Part shown: piece by piece, positions 53,283 through 61,126 of the stretch | Numbering within the stretch: the first letter of the stretch is position 1 | Layout: every line of letters begins with the position of its first letter | Assembly: GCF_938002845.1 (NCBI RefSeq) | Contig: NZ_CALKZP010000022.1 | Location: forward strand, 1-61,126 | DNA: 61,126 bases | Direction of reading: 5' to 3' | From: an uncultured Campylobacter sp. | GTDB taxonomy: Bacteria; Campylobacterota; Campylobacteria; Campylobacterales; Campylobacteraceae | Notes under the pieces: generated by a model | The model's input: the letters and a program-made list of their open reading frames with translations, nothing else | Database searches by the model: none | Told to the model about the DNA's origin: nothing | Translations under genes and position numbers: made by a program

Positions 53283-54603
53283 GCAAAAATTCCATAAATT
53301 TTAAATTTAACTCCACGCGCGCGTTCAAATCACCCCGATCAAAAGCGTTCAGCCCCTCAAAAAGCACTAAAATTCGCTCTTTTATCGCGCTCAAAAACTC
53401 CGCCTCGCTTGAAATTTTAAAATCTGCATTTGCGAGATATTTTGATTTGTCACCCGCTTGTCTCGCGGCCCCAAGATGTCGCGCTTCCTCGGGCTGGTGC
53501 AGGGCGGAATTTAGAGCACCATAAGAGGCAAAACTTTCCGCTTGCATATCCTGTGCGGCAGAATTGCGAAGCTGCGGCGTGGCGAGCTCATCGTCTCGCA
53601 CCCTATGCGTCGTAAAATTCTGTGACTGCGAAACGAAATTTTGCTGCTGCGCGGCAACTTTGCGGATCTCTAGTGCGGCGGAATTTTGAGCTTGAAGCGA
53701 CGAAAAATCCTGCTTTTTAAAATGCGCCGCACCGAAATAATCGTCAACTTCGTTTTCTTTGAAATCAGAGCCAGGCCCAAAATCGTCATTGCTTAGCTCC
53801 TTAAAATGCGCGCCTAAAATACGAGGCGTCAAATCTTGCTCGCTTTGAGAGTCGTCATCCGTAGAATTTAGCGCTAATTCAAAATCTTTACTTTTGGCAG
53901 AGCTTTGCGCCATGTTTGCGTCCCTGCTTTGCGGCGAAGCAAACCCATTCATATCGCTACCTAAACTATCGTAAATTTCACCTGCGATGCCTGATAAATC
54001 ACGCAAGCTTTCGTCAAATTTTGCGGCGGAGCTTTTTAAAATTTCATCGTTTGCAAAGGTTGAATTTGTGGGATTTTTGCTACTTGCAGAAATGGAATTT
54101 ATAAAATTTCCTCCATTTAAAGAGACGGAAACCACGGAATTTTCACTGCTTGTAAGATCAGAGTTTTTAAAATTCTCCTCGCTGGAAAAAGTAAAATTTT
54201 CATCTTTTGCGGCAGATTTTTTTAAAGTAGCGTCCGCTGCAAATTCCGTGCTGCTAAGCGCAGAGCTCTTGCGTGTCAGGGCTTTTGAACGATCTAGGGC
54301 GGAATTTAAAGCGTCCGATGAAACAAAGCGCGAAGTGGAATTTTTAGTATCTAAGGAAGTGAAATTTTGCGCGTTTGATGAAGCGATATCCGGTGCAGAT
54401 GTGGAATTTAAGGCGCCAGATGCAATGGGATCTGGCGCAAAAGAAGCGGGGCCTAAAGCATCCTGCGAAGCCTGCGCTTCTGCTTCAGCGCCGTTTGCAT
54501 TCACAGCCCCCTCTTGCTGCGCCGCCAAATCTTGCGCGCGCTTTTGCGCTTTCATCTCATTTACTGCTTCGATGATATCTTCTAGTTCATTTTCATACAT
54601 CAA
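53242..54603 (-). CDS. CiaD-like protein with very long low-complexity insert
   Basis: A 453-aa protein. The last 55 residues (IKERILVLFEGLNAFDRG, then FMEFLLASIENRLENL) match the C-terminus of Campylobacter invasion antigen CiaD (Cj0788), as I remember it (RERILVLFEGLNS...FLEFLLANIEDKLKK). The N-terminal helix (ELEDIIEAVNEMKAQKRAQD) also fits. CiaD is about 165 aa; here residues about 30-395 are S/N/A/F-rich filler with no stable motif. CiaD is a secreted effector in C. jejuni, but the C-terminal block is conserved in non-invasive relatives too, so an ancestral function is likely. It is followed by cca, as in C. jejuni. Confidence 0.7.
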   Translation of the reverse strand: MMYENELEDIIEAVNEMKAQKRAQDLAAQQEGAVNANGAEAEAQASQDALGPASFAPDPIASGALNSTSAPDIASSNAQNFTSLDTKNSTSRFVSSDALNSALDRSKALTRKSSALSSTEFAADATLKKSAAKDENFTFSSEENFKNSDLTSSENSVVSVSLNGGNFINSISASSKNPTNSTFANDEILKSSAAKFDESLRDLSGIAGEIYDSLGSDMNGFASPQSRDANMAQSSAKSKDFELALNSTDDDSQSEQDLTPRILGAHFKELSNDDFGPGSDFKENEVDDYFGAAHFKKQDFSSLQAQNSAALEIRKVAAQQQNFVSQSQNFTTHRVRDDELATPQLRNSAAQDMQAESFASYGALNSALHQPEEARHLGAARQAGDKSKYLANADFKISSEAEFLSAIKERILVLFEGLNAFDRGDLNARVELNLKFMEFLLASIENRLENLSK

Positions 54604-54835
54604 TTAGCCACCTCTTAAATTCTGCTTGTTTACGCGCATCGACGCTCAAAAAGCGCTCCAGCATCGCCATATTGACGCCCGAGCTTACCCGATGATTCAA
54701 ATTTAGCCGTGCAAAAAGCACAGCCGCATCGCCATCTTGCGGATTATCGCGTAAAATACCGCGGCAAATCCGCATTGCGCCGTAGATATCGCCTTTTTTC
54801 TCAAGCTCCATAGCGTATGCTAGTGCGCCATTCAA
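54593..54835 (-). CDS. Small TPR-like conserved protein upstream of ciaD-like gene
   Basis: An 80-aa protein: LAYAMELEKKGDIYGAMRIC (residues 4-23), then RGILRDNPQDGDAAVLFARL, which reads as one tetratricopeptide-like helix pair. It ends with a short helical segment. It overlaps the ciaD-like start by 11 bp and follows leuB by 9 bp on the same strand, so it is in a leuD-leuB-(this)-ciaD-cca run. No function is known. Confidence 0.75.
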   Translation of the reverse strand: MNGALAYAMELEKKGDIYGAMRICRGILRDNPQDGDAAVLFARLNLNHRVSSGVNMAMLERFLSVDARKQAEFKRWLIDV

Positions 54836-54844
54836 AGCTGGCTC

Positions 54845-55915
54845 CTAAGCCTTAGCCGCGTAATCTGCGATGATCGAGCCGATCTCTGCGGTCGAGCAAA
54901 TTTCTTTGGCGTCGTACTGCGCGATATCCTTGGTGCGGTATCCGTCGCGAAGCACGGCGCGCACGGCAAGCTCGATCGCGGCTGCGGCCTCATTTTCGCC
55001 GAATGCGTATTTTAACATCATCGCAGCGCTTAAGATCGTAGCGATCGGGTTTGCAATCCCCTGCCCCGCAATATCCGGCGCGCTGCCGTGAATCGGCTCG
55101 TAAATTCCTACCTTGCCGCCAATGCTCGCACTCGGAAGCAACCCGATCGAGCCGCAGATCATACTCGCTTCGTCGCTTAAAATATCGCCGAATAAATTCT
55201 CCGTCAAAATCACATCAAACTGCGCTGGCGCCCGCACTAGCTGCATCGCGGCGTTATCGACGTACATAAACTCTAAATTTATCCCAGCATAGTTTTTCGC
55301 TAGCTCGCTTACGACTTCGCGCCACAGCTGGCTTGTTTCAAGCACGTTGGCCTTATCCACGAGCGTTATCTTTTTGTTTCGCAAAAGCGCAGCCTCAAAC
55401 GCGACCTTAGCCACGCGCTCGATCTCAGAGACGTTGTAGCACATCGTATTTAGCGCATCCTTTTCGTTTTTAACGCGCGGCTGCCCGAAATAAATCCCGC
55501 CCGTAAGCTCGCGCACCACCATTATATCGACGCCTTTGATGATCTCAGGCTTTAGCGTCGAAGCATTTATCAACTCATCAAAAATCATCGCGGGACGCAA
55601 ATTTGCAAACGCTCCAAGCTCCTTGCGAATTTTTAGCAGTCCGCTTTCGGGGCGCAGTTCGCGCGGCAAGCTATCCCATTTAGCGCCGCCGATCGCACCG
55701 AAAAGTACCGCGTCGCTTGATTTAGCGGCATTTAGCGTCTCATCCGGAAGCGGAACGCCCATAATGTCAATCGCCGCGCCGCCCATCAAGCGATAGTCAA
55801 AATTTAGCTCAAAATTAAATTTATGGCTTACGGCGTCTAGCACTTTGATCGCCTCTTCGATGATCTCAGGGCCGATTCCGTCGCCTTTTATCACGCATAC
55901 GTCATATTTTTTCAT
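54845..55915 (-). CDS. leuB: 3-isopropylmalate dehydrogenase LeuB
   Basis: A 356-aa NAD-dependent dehydrogenase, third step of leucine synthesis. KGDGIGPEIIEEA (residues about 9-21), GAIGGAKWDSLPRELRPESG (about 74-93), the RELTGGIYFGQPR motif (about 135-147), DNAAMQLV and NLFGDILSDEASMICGSIGL are all present. The order leuD-leuB is compact (9-bp gap). leuA and leuC are not in the window. Confidence 0.97.
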   Translation of the reverse strand: MKKYDVCVIKGDGIGPEIIEEAIKVLDAVSHKFNFELNFDYRLMGGAAIDIMGVPLPDETLNAAKSSDAVLFGAIGGAKWDSLPRELRPESGLLKIRKELGAFANLRPAMIFDELINASTLKPEIIKGVDIMVVRELTGGIYFGQPRVKNEKDALNTMCYNVSEIERVAKVAFEAALLRNKKITLVDKANVLETSQLWREVVSELAKNYAGINLEFMYVDNAAMQLVRAPAQFDVILTENLFGDILSDEASMICGSIGLLPSASIGGKVGIYEPIHGSAPDIAGQGIANPIATILSAAMMLKYAFGENEAAAAIELAVRAVLRDGYRTKDIAQYDAKEICSTAEIGSIIADYAAKA

Positions 55916-55924
55916 CCAAATTCC

Positions 55925-56407
55925 TTACAAGTTTATCTTTGTTTTTGCGTAATTTATCGCTCCGCCCGCATCGAGAAGCTTTTGCATAAACTCGGGGATT
56001 GCAGCGAATTTATACTGCGTTTTTTGAGTTAAATTTTTAATTACGCCGCCCTTTAGATCGATGCTAAGCTCGTCGCCCTGCGAGATCTTATCCGTCTCGT
56101 CGCATTCGAGGATCAAAAAGCCGGTGTTGAAGCTGTTTCGATAAAAAATCCTAGCGAAATTCTTTGCGATCACGCATGAAATTCCTGCGGCCTTAAGCGC
56201 CATTGGTGCGTGCTCGCGCGAGCTGCCGCAGCCGAAATTTTTCCCCGCTACGATGATGTCGCCGCGAGCAATTTTGGACGAAAAATCCTTGTCCGCATCC
56301 TCCATAATGTGCGTCGCAAGCACCGCTGCGTCGGAGGTATTTAGGTAACGCGCCGCGATAATAATGTCGGTGTCGATATCATCGCCGAATTTCCATACTT
56401 TTGCCAT
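55925..56407 (-). CDS. leuD: 3-isopropylmalate dehydratase small subunit LeuD
   Basis: A 160-aa swivelling subunit of isopropylmalate isomerase. KVWKFGDDIDTDIIIAARYL at the start and VAGKNFGCGSSREHAPMALK (residues about 52-71) are the family signatures, with ARIFYRNSFNTGFLILE later. This is the short archaeal/epsilon type. It heads the leuD-leuB run. leuC is not adjacent on the strand. Confidence 0.95.
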   Translation of the reverse strand: MAKVWKFGDDIDTDIIIAARYLNTSDAAVLATHIMEDADKDFSSKIARGDIIVAGKNFGCGSSREHAPMALKAAGISCVIAKNFARIFYRNSFNTGFLILECDETDKISQGDELSIDLKGGVIKNLTQKTQYKFAAIPEFMQKLLDAGGAINYAKTKINL

Positions 56408-56814
56408 ATTTCCGCCTTAAATTTTAAAATAGATGCGCGATTTTACCGACAAATTTATTAAAATCCGCTCAATCGCTCCGATATGAGGGCGGAATTCCTC
56501 GTTTGAAATTTAGGGCTAAATTTAAACGCAAAGCCGCAGAAATAGAAAGTGCGGAAGCGTTAAATTTTAAAGCGACAGCGCAAAGGAAACGGAATTTCGG
56601 CTCGTCGGTTTTACGTCTTGCGAACGCAGAATTTTAGCGAGCAGTCTTAAATTTAGCTAAAAATATAACCTAAATTTTAAAATTTAGCCTAGTTTCTAGA
56701 ATTTCAAAAATTATTGAATTTAGATAGTTTGCACCGCATATAAGCAAAAATAAAGAGCGTTTCGGTATAATCCAATTTTCCAAAACCAAATACACAACGA
56801 CACAAGGAGATTTT
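56408..56814. other. Divergent spacer between leuD and rpoD
   Basis: No gene is visible in about 400 bp. GAATTTCGG/GAATTTTAGCG/AAATTTAAA words recur between 56490 and 56720, as in other spacers. The right end holds the rpoD promoter. The leuD promoter should be near 56420-56480, but I see no clear boxes. Confidence 0.45.
56766..56771 (+). promoter_or_regulatory. -10 element of the rpoD promoter
   Basis: TATAAT, preceded by GG and an A/T-rich stretch, lies 43 bp before the rpoD ATG. There is no TTGACA at the right distance. AAGGAG (about 56804-56809) is the ribosome site. Confidence 0.5.
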
Positions 56815-58695
56815 ATGGCGAGCCCAAAAGACGCCTTAACGCCCATCGAGCAGTTCTTCGACGAAAATCAGAAAAGCTACATCACCTACGAAAGACTGAT
56901 AAAATTTTTCGACAAAGCCCCCACCGCAACGGCCGTTAAGAAGGTCGAAGCGCTTACGAAAAAATTCGATGTCGAGCTGATCTCCGCCGCAGAAATCTCC
57001 AAAATCAAAAATTTAGAGGACGCAAAACTCAAAGAAGCCACGCAAAAAAAGCTGCTGGACGAGGGCTGGGACGAGGAGTTTGACCTATCCAGCGACGTCG
57101 AGCTTTTGGAGTGGAGCCGTTCGGACAGCCCGGTGCGGATGTATCTTCGCGAAATGGGACAGATCCCGCTGCTGACGAAAGAAGAAGAGATCGAGATCAG
57201 CAAAAAAATCGAGCTCGGCGAGGATATCATCATCGACGCGTTTTGCTCGGTGCCATACTTAATAGACTTCATTTTAGACTATAAAGAGCCGCTTATCAAC
57301 CGCGAGCGCCGCGTAAAGGAGCTTTTCAAAAGCTTTGACGACAGCGACGAAGAGGGTGAAGAGGAGGACGAAGAGGAACTATCGGAGGAGGATTACGACG
57401 ACGAGGAGGACGAGGAGAGCGCGGACGAGGCGAAGCAAAAGCGATCCAAAAAGAACGATAAGCGCGCTCTAAAGGTCATCGAAAGCTTCAAGGCTCTTGA
57501 AAAAGCAAAAAAAGACTGGATGAAATTTGCCGAGAAAAACGCCGAAGCGATTAAGCAGAGCAAAGGAATTTTATCTAAGCTGAACTTGGCGTTTAAAAAG
57601 AAAATTTTAAAAGAAAAGCTCATGGATCTGGGCCCAACTAGCAAGCTCATCACCGAGATCGTAAAATCGATGGAGACCGCGCTAAAAAGCGACGAGGGCT
57701 TCGAAAAGGAGCTCAAACGCCTGGAATACAAGCTGCCGATGTTTAGCGCCGAACTACGCGAAAATCACAAAAAAATTCTAAAAGAGATTACGAGGCTTAG
57801 CAAAGACGACATCATCGCGCGCGTGCCGGAAGCTACGATGGTCTCGACCTATGTCGATATAAAAAAGCTCTTTTTGACAAAAGAAGCAAGCAAAAAAAGC
57901 TTTAATCTCGAGCCCGAGCGGCTAAAAGAAATTTTAGAGCAGATCAAGCGTGGCAAGCGCATTAGCGACAATGCAAAGGCGCGCATGGCGAAGTCCAACC
58001 TGCGCCTGGTCGTCTCCATCGCTAAGCGCTACACGAACCGCGGGCTGCCGTTTTTAGACCTCATCCAGGAGGGCAACATCGGGCTTATGAAGGCTGTGGA
58101 TAAATTTGAATACAAGCGCGGCTATAAATTTTCGACCTATGCGACGTGGTGGATCCGCCAGGCGATATCGCGCGCCATCGCCGATCAAGCGCGCACGATC
58201 CGCATCCCGATCCATATGATCGAGACTATAAATCGAATTAATAAAATCACGCGCAAATATATGCAAGAAGGCGGCAAGGAGCCCGATATCAACGTCATCG
58301 CGCAAGAGGTAGGCCTTAGCGTCGATAAGGTAAAGCAGGTCATCAAAATCACAAAGGAGCCGATCAGCCTAGAAGCGCCGATCGGAAACGAGGACGACGG
58401 TAAATTCGGCGATTTCGTCGAGGACAAAAGCTCGGTTTCGCCGATCGAGCAAATTTTAAAATCCGACTTAAAAGAGCAGATCGACGATATCTTAGAACAG
58501 CTCAACGACCGCGAGCGCACGGTGATCCGCATGCGATTCGGACTGCTTGACGACGAGAGCGACCGCACGCTCGAAGAGATCGGCAAAGAGCTCAACATCA
58601 CTCGCGAGCGCGTCCGCCAGATCGAAAGCTCGGCGATCAAAAAGCTAAAACACCCAAAGATCGGCCGCAAGCTCAAAACCTATATCGAGAGCTAG
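56815..58695 (+). CDS. rpoD: Primary sigma factor RpoD (sigma-70)
   Basis: A 626-aa housekeeping sigma factor. Region 1.1 is at the N-terminus (LTPIEQFFDENQKSYITYER). Region 1.2/2 begins at SPVRMYLREMGQIPLLTKEE (residues about 105-124). A very acidic stretch of the non-conserved region runs from about 177 to 205. Region 2.3-2.4 is GYKFSTYATWWIRQAISRAI (about 439-458). Region 3 (PDINVIAQEVGLSVDKVKQV) and the region 4 helix-turn-helix ELNITRERVRQIESSAIKKL close the protein. It is followed by a possible terminator. Confidence 0.97.
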   Translation: MASPKDALTPIEQFFDENQKSYITYERLIKFFDKAPTATAVKKVEALTKKFDVELISAAEISKIKNLEDAKLKEATQKKLLDEGWDEEFDLSSDVELLEWSRSDSPVRMYLREMGQIPLLTKEEEIEISKKIELGEDIIIDAFCSVPYLIDFILDYKEPLINRERRVKELFKSFDDSDEEGEEEDEEELSEEDYDDEEDEESADEAKQKRSKKNDKRALKVIESFKALEKAKKDWMKFAEKNAEAIKQSKGILSKLNLAFKKKILKEKLMDLGPTSKLITEIVKSMETALKSDEGFEKELKRLEYKLPMFSAELRENHKKILKEITRLSKDDIIARVPEATMVSTYVDIKKLFLTKEASKKSFNLEPERLKEILEQIKRGKRISDNAKARMAKSNLRLVVSIAKRYTNRGLPFLDLIQEGNIGLMKAVDKFEYKRGYKFSTYATWWIRQAISRAIADQARTIRIPIHMIETINRINKITRKYMQEGGKEPDINVIAQEVGLSVDKVKQVIKITKEPISLEAPIGNEDDGKFGDFVEDKSSVSPIEQILKSDLKEQIDDILEQLNDRERTVIRMRFGLLDDESDRTLEEIGKELNITRERVRQIESSAIKKLKHPKIGRKLKTYIES

Positions 58696-58710
58696 AGCGA
58701 AACACCGATA

Positions 58711-58741
58711 TAAATTTGCCCTTCAACGCTCGGCAAATTTA
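58711..58741 (+). terminator. Hairpin after rpoD
   Basis: TAAATTTGCC (58711-58720) pairs perfectly with GGCAAATTTA (58732-58741) around an 11-base loop, 15 bp past the stop codon. No long T run follows. Likely an intrinsic terminator of modest strength. Confidence 0.55.
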
Positions 58742-58926
58742 AAATCCATTAGATAGCCGGGCTTTGGCGTCGGTATGATTGATCCTGACGCACGACAATT
58801 AAATCCGCCAAAATCCAAGCCAGAGCCTTCAATAGTGTATTTTTAGTCTAAATTTATCAGGCGGAGTGCAAATTAAGCTGCAGTAAAAAGAAGCGGTGCT
58901 TTAGGCGCCGATTTTGAGATGCTTAA
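58742..58926. other. Spacer between rpoD terminator and the orphan array
   Basis: No gene seen. No cas-like or transposase sequence. Ends at the inverted repeat that borders the array. Confidence 0.4.
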
Positions 58927-58952
58927 AGTTTGAAATCCGTAGGTTTCAAACT
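58927..58952. repeat. Inverted repeat at the old end of the orphan CRISPR array
   Basis: AGTTTGAAA (58927-58935) pairs perfectly with TTTCAAACT (58944-58952), the latter being the start of the first repeat. The loop is eight bases. In the predicted leftward transcription the hairpin would end the array RNA, so it may be a terminator or the remains of an inverted repeat unit. Confidence 0.55.
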
Positions 58953-59564
58953 CTAACGGAGTAAATTTACACATTGCCGAATGGACGCACTCCATGGGTG
59001 ATAGCCAGTTTCAAACCCCATCGGAGATAATTTACACTTTGCTTGGCAGATAAGCTAAAGCAATTTTTTTCATCTGAGTTTCAAACTCCATTGGAGGGAA
59101 TTTACACGTTATTTCGATTTTACTGATGCTTTTATTTACGATGGTTTCAAACTCCAGTGGAGAGAATTTACACGCTCCTCAAGGAGTGCGTAGATGTGGG
59201 AGATCGAGTTTCAAACTCCAGCGGAGAGAATTTACACGAAAACTGCGCTATTTAAGCAAAAAATCGTAGTTAGAGTTTCAAACTCCAGCGTAGGAAATTT
59301 ACACATAATCTCGACTGCTTTAGGAAGGGATTTGATTGCGTTTCAAACTCCAACGGAGAAATTTACACTTGCCACCTGTGCCACCTATATTGCCGCTAAT
59401 CCTATGTTTCAAACTCCAGCGGAGGAAATTTACACCTTGGTATAAACCAAATGCCGCGCCCTTTACGAAGTTTCAAACTCCAGCGGAGGTAATTTACACA
59501 GGGTGTTTTGCGTATCGAGCAGGTCTTCCACGACGTTTTAAACTCCAGCGGAGAAAATTTACAC
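58943..59564 (-). CRISPR. Orphan CRISPR array with ten non-identical repeats
   Basis: Ten repeats of 29-30 bp, plus-strand form GTTTCAAACTCC...AATTTACAC, starting at 58943, 59008, 59078, 59144, 59208, 59275, 59340, 59406, 59470 and 59535. Spacers are 34-40 bp. No two repeats are identical. The hairpin arms CTCC and GGAG are mostly kept, the loop varies (AAC/ATC/ATT/AGT/AGC), and two or three bases after GGAG vary freely. The repeat shares its first seven bases (GTTTCAA) and a late AATT with the cas-linked repeat. No cas genes are adjacent. Matching leader motifs lie to its right. Confidence 0.95.
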
Positions 59565-59640
59565 AGAGCCAGAAATTCTATTTTTCTAGGCTATGAATAT
59601 TTGAAGTTTATATTTTTACCACTTAAATTTTGATAAGCGA
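59565..59640 (-). promoter_or_regulatory. Leader of the orphan array, homologous to the cas-linked leader
   Basis: ATTTTTCTAGG (59580-59590), TATATTTTTA (59609-59618) and CTTAAA (59622-59627) lie at +16, +45 and +58 from the last repeat, exactly as at 38704, 38733 and 38746 beside the other array. The bases between differ. This marks the right side as leader end and leftward transcription. Confidence 0.75.
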
Positions 59641-60083
59641 TAAAGGCAGTTTAAAATAAAACGTCGTATTTGCGGTGTTTTGCAAATCTTAGCCAAAGCT
59701 TTATCTGCGTATTTATAAAATTCCGACTAAAACCAGGTAGCACGATTTAACGGCACAAAAGCCGCCGCCGTTTTGCCGCGCTGTCATTTCGCCTCGCACC
59801 ATCTAGCTATCTTACTGCGCGCTGATGAACCGACAACTCGGCACCGGTAAACTTTTACACACGCTCAATCGCATCCCGCCGCCGCACTGCCTACTCTCAA
59901 TCGCAGCGCCCATAAATTTACCGCATTGCCGTGCCGACAACCGCAACACTATCTAAATTTACTGCTTCGCCGCGTCGTCGTCCCACTCTTAAAATTTACC
60001 TTCTGTAGCCAAGGGTGCGCTGGATAACACGACGTTGGTATTTTTTGTCTCGCTTAAATTTACCTTCCGCCGCACCGCTAAAT
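59641..60083. other. Spacer without a gene
   Basis: No ORF of note. Between 59900 and 60085 TAAATTTACC/TAAATTTATC words recur five times at irregular 30-60-bp spacing, with GCCGCCGC-type sequence between. Not an array. Confidence 0.45.
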
Positions 60084-61126
60084 TTATCCGCGTCGCAAGC
60101 TGCGTTTTCTAAGGTAGCTGTAAATCCAAGCTCCGAGCAATAAAACCGCCGCAAGGCAATACATATAAAAGGCCGCGCCGTTTTCGTACTCCACGTCCTG
60201 CGCGGTAAAGACCTGCTGCGACATTTCAGGGTTTCGCGCCGCCTCGTCTGCTATCTGCGCCATCACCTCCTCGTCATGTACCTCAAGCGTGATCTTTCGC
60301 AGCTCGATGAAATTTGTCCGCTTATCCAGATGCCTGCCGCTGCGACCCGTGACGTAAACGCTATGCGAGTAGAAATTTAGATAGTAAAATCCCGCGTCGT
60401 CTTTCAAAAGCTTTTCCGAAATCTGCCGCACGGCGCCTTTAAACGGATTGTCACCCGCCCTTTTTAGCGCGCTTAGCTTACCGCCCTCCCCGCCAAATTT
60501 ATAATAAACGTACCAAAGAGCGTCTTTTATCCGACCTTCGGCGCCGCTGCCGCGCGGACGATTTAAAATTTTATCCTTGCTTAGATAAAATATGCCGTTT
60601 TTGCTCGCAAACAGCATGTATTCTTGATGCCCGCTCTGAAAATTTAGCGGCGTATAGGGCTCGTTTGTAGGGTCAAATCTCTCGCCGTTCATCAGCACCG
60701 CGCCCGCCTTCGGATCATAAAGAAACTCTATGCCGGCGTTTAGCTCCACGAGATACATCTGCTCGCTAGGCGTGAAATTTAGCCTCTCGCCGTCCGCATA
60801 GACGCTGCGTCCGTCGCTTAGCCACCGATCGACCGGGCGAAAGTGCGCGGGCGAGCCGGAGCCGTCTTCGTGTATGATTTTTAACCTTATCTGTTTTAGA
60901 TTTTTTGCGTCGGCACCCGCTAAAATTTTACCCTCGTAAAATACCCGCTCGCCGTCGGTGGCGACGTAAGGGCTCTCGGTCAGAGGCGAGATGGGCGCGC
61001 TAGTATCCAGCCTCGCGTAGGGGTAGTTGTACTCCTGCGGCCATTTAGAGAGCCCGAAGGCGTGAAAAAACACCTTGTAAATGTAGCTTATCGCGCCGCC
61101 CGTGCGCTGCGTGACGTCCGAGCAGA
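60084..61126 (-). CDS. DKNYY-repeat membrane protein, 5' end outside the window
   Basis: An open frame that continues without a stop to the window edge; in-frame codons upstream of the first GTG (61073) read SDVTQRTGGAISYIYKVFFH, so the gene is cut off and the visible 347 codons are partial. The repeated pattern of a tyrosine/phenylalanine strand after a turn (SPYVATDGERVFYEGKIL, DGRSVYADGERL, NGIFYLSKDKIL) is typical of DKNYY-domain proteins. A C-terminal membrane helix (FYMYCLAAVLLLGAWIYSYL) precedes a basic tail. Likely surface or periplasmic with a C-terminal anchor. Function unknown. Confidence 0.65.
   Translation of the reverse strand, partial: CSDVTQRTGGAISYIYKVFFHAFGLSKWPQEYNYPYARLDTSAPISPLTESPYVATDGERVFYEGKILAGADAKNLKQIRLKIIHEDGSGSPAHFRPVDRWLSDGRSVYADGERLNFTPSEQMYLVELNAGIEFLYDPKAGAVLMNGERFDPTNEPYTPLNFQSGHQEYMLFASKNGIFYLSKDKILNRPRGSGAEGRIKDALWYVYYKFGGEGGKLSALKRAGDNPFKGAVRQISEKLLKDDAGFYYLNFYSHSVYVTGRSGRHLDKRTNFIELRKITLEVHDEEVMAQIADEAARNPEMSQQVFTAQDVEYENGAAFYMYCLAAVLLLGAWIYSYLRKRSLRRG

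Noticed and set aside
37743..59564. Self-targeting spacers
   Set aside because: Reading the spacers of all three arrays against the window by eye gave no convincing match; a genome search would be needed.
59194..59596. Open frames with KLQRRNLH or FQTPAE units
   Set aside because: Translations of the orphan array repeats.
1..61126. tRNA genes, insertion sequences and integrase or prophage genes
   Set aside because: No tRNA T-arm/acceptor pattern, transposase motif, or flanking inverted repeats with target duplications was seen on either strand.

Overview
The window looks like a chromosomal segment of a Campylobacter species outside the thermophilic C. jejuni group, most likely one of the oral/commensal, higher-GC lineages (C. 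gracilis/showae/concisus-like; this species guess is inference). The evidence is Campylobacter-type gene order: ppiD-ftsA-ftsZ next to rsmH; clpB / ctpA-purC-purS-purQ-SH3 protein-plsC with mrdA nearby; and a ciaD-like gene directly in front of cca. AAAATTTT-rich spacers and short overlapping operons fit the same group.

Layout. 0-6.7 kb: a decayed metI tail, an FMN-binding PNPOx-like protein, ftsZ, ftsA, a PpiD-like chaperone, a class II aldolase-fold protein and, divergently, rsmH. 7.8-9.7 kb: a membrane coiled-coil protein in the ftsL position, then rmuC. 9.7-12.7 kb: about 2 kb with no convincing gene, a small lipoprotein and the RNase P RNA gene rnpB. 12.7-16.2 kb: truD, a 344-aa protein of unknown function, and a tandem pair of paralogous small proteins, one frameshifted. 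16.5-21.4 kb: plsC, an SH3 membrane protein, purQ, purS, purC and ctpA on the minus strand, divergent from clpB, whose promoter carries an HspR-like operator. 24.3 kb: a leaderless three-repeat CRISPR fragment. 24.9-36.6 kb: cell-envelope genes (mrdA, an MreD-like protein, engB, lptA, lptC, kdsC), an N-acetylglutamate synthase, a PstS-like protein, hisB and dsbD. 36.7 kb: ppk2.

37.7-47.3 kb: a complete type I-B CRISPR-Cas locus. It has a 15-repeat array read leftward, a leader between array and cas1, an operon cas8b-cas7-cas5-cas3-cas4-cas2-cas1 from its own promoter, and cas6 just upstream. 47.4-58.7 kb: glyS, a translationally coupled 44-aa membrane protein, a secreted nuclease, trmL, a repetitive ORF, cca, a ciaD-like gene, leuB, leuD and rpoD. 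58.9-59.6 kb: an orphan CRISPR array of ten repeats, all different. Its right flank matches the leader of the cas-linked array at identical distances, so the one cas set probably serves, or served, both. The window ends inside a DKNYY-type membrane protein.

A recurring oddity is low-complexity, AATT-rich sequence with a period near 30 bp in places. It fills intergenic regions and also appears as long in-frame insertions inside otherwise conserved proteins (EngB, N-acetylglutamate synthase, DsbD, the CiaD-like protein). This, and the homologous leaders of the two arrays, are the observations I rank highest. All calls come from reading the sequence and family knowledge; no database search was run.
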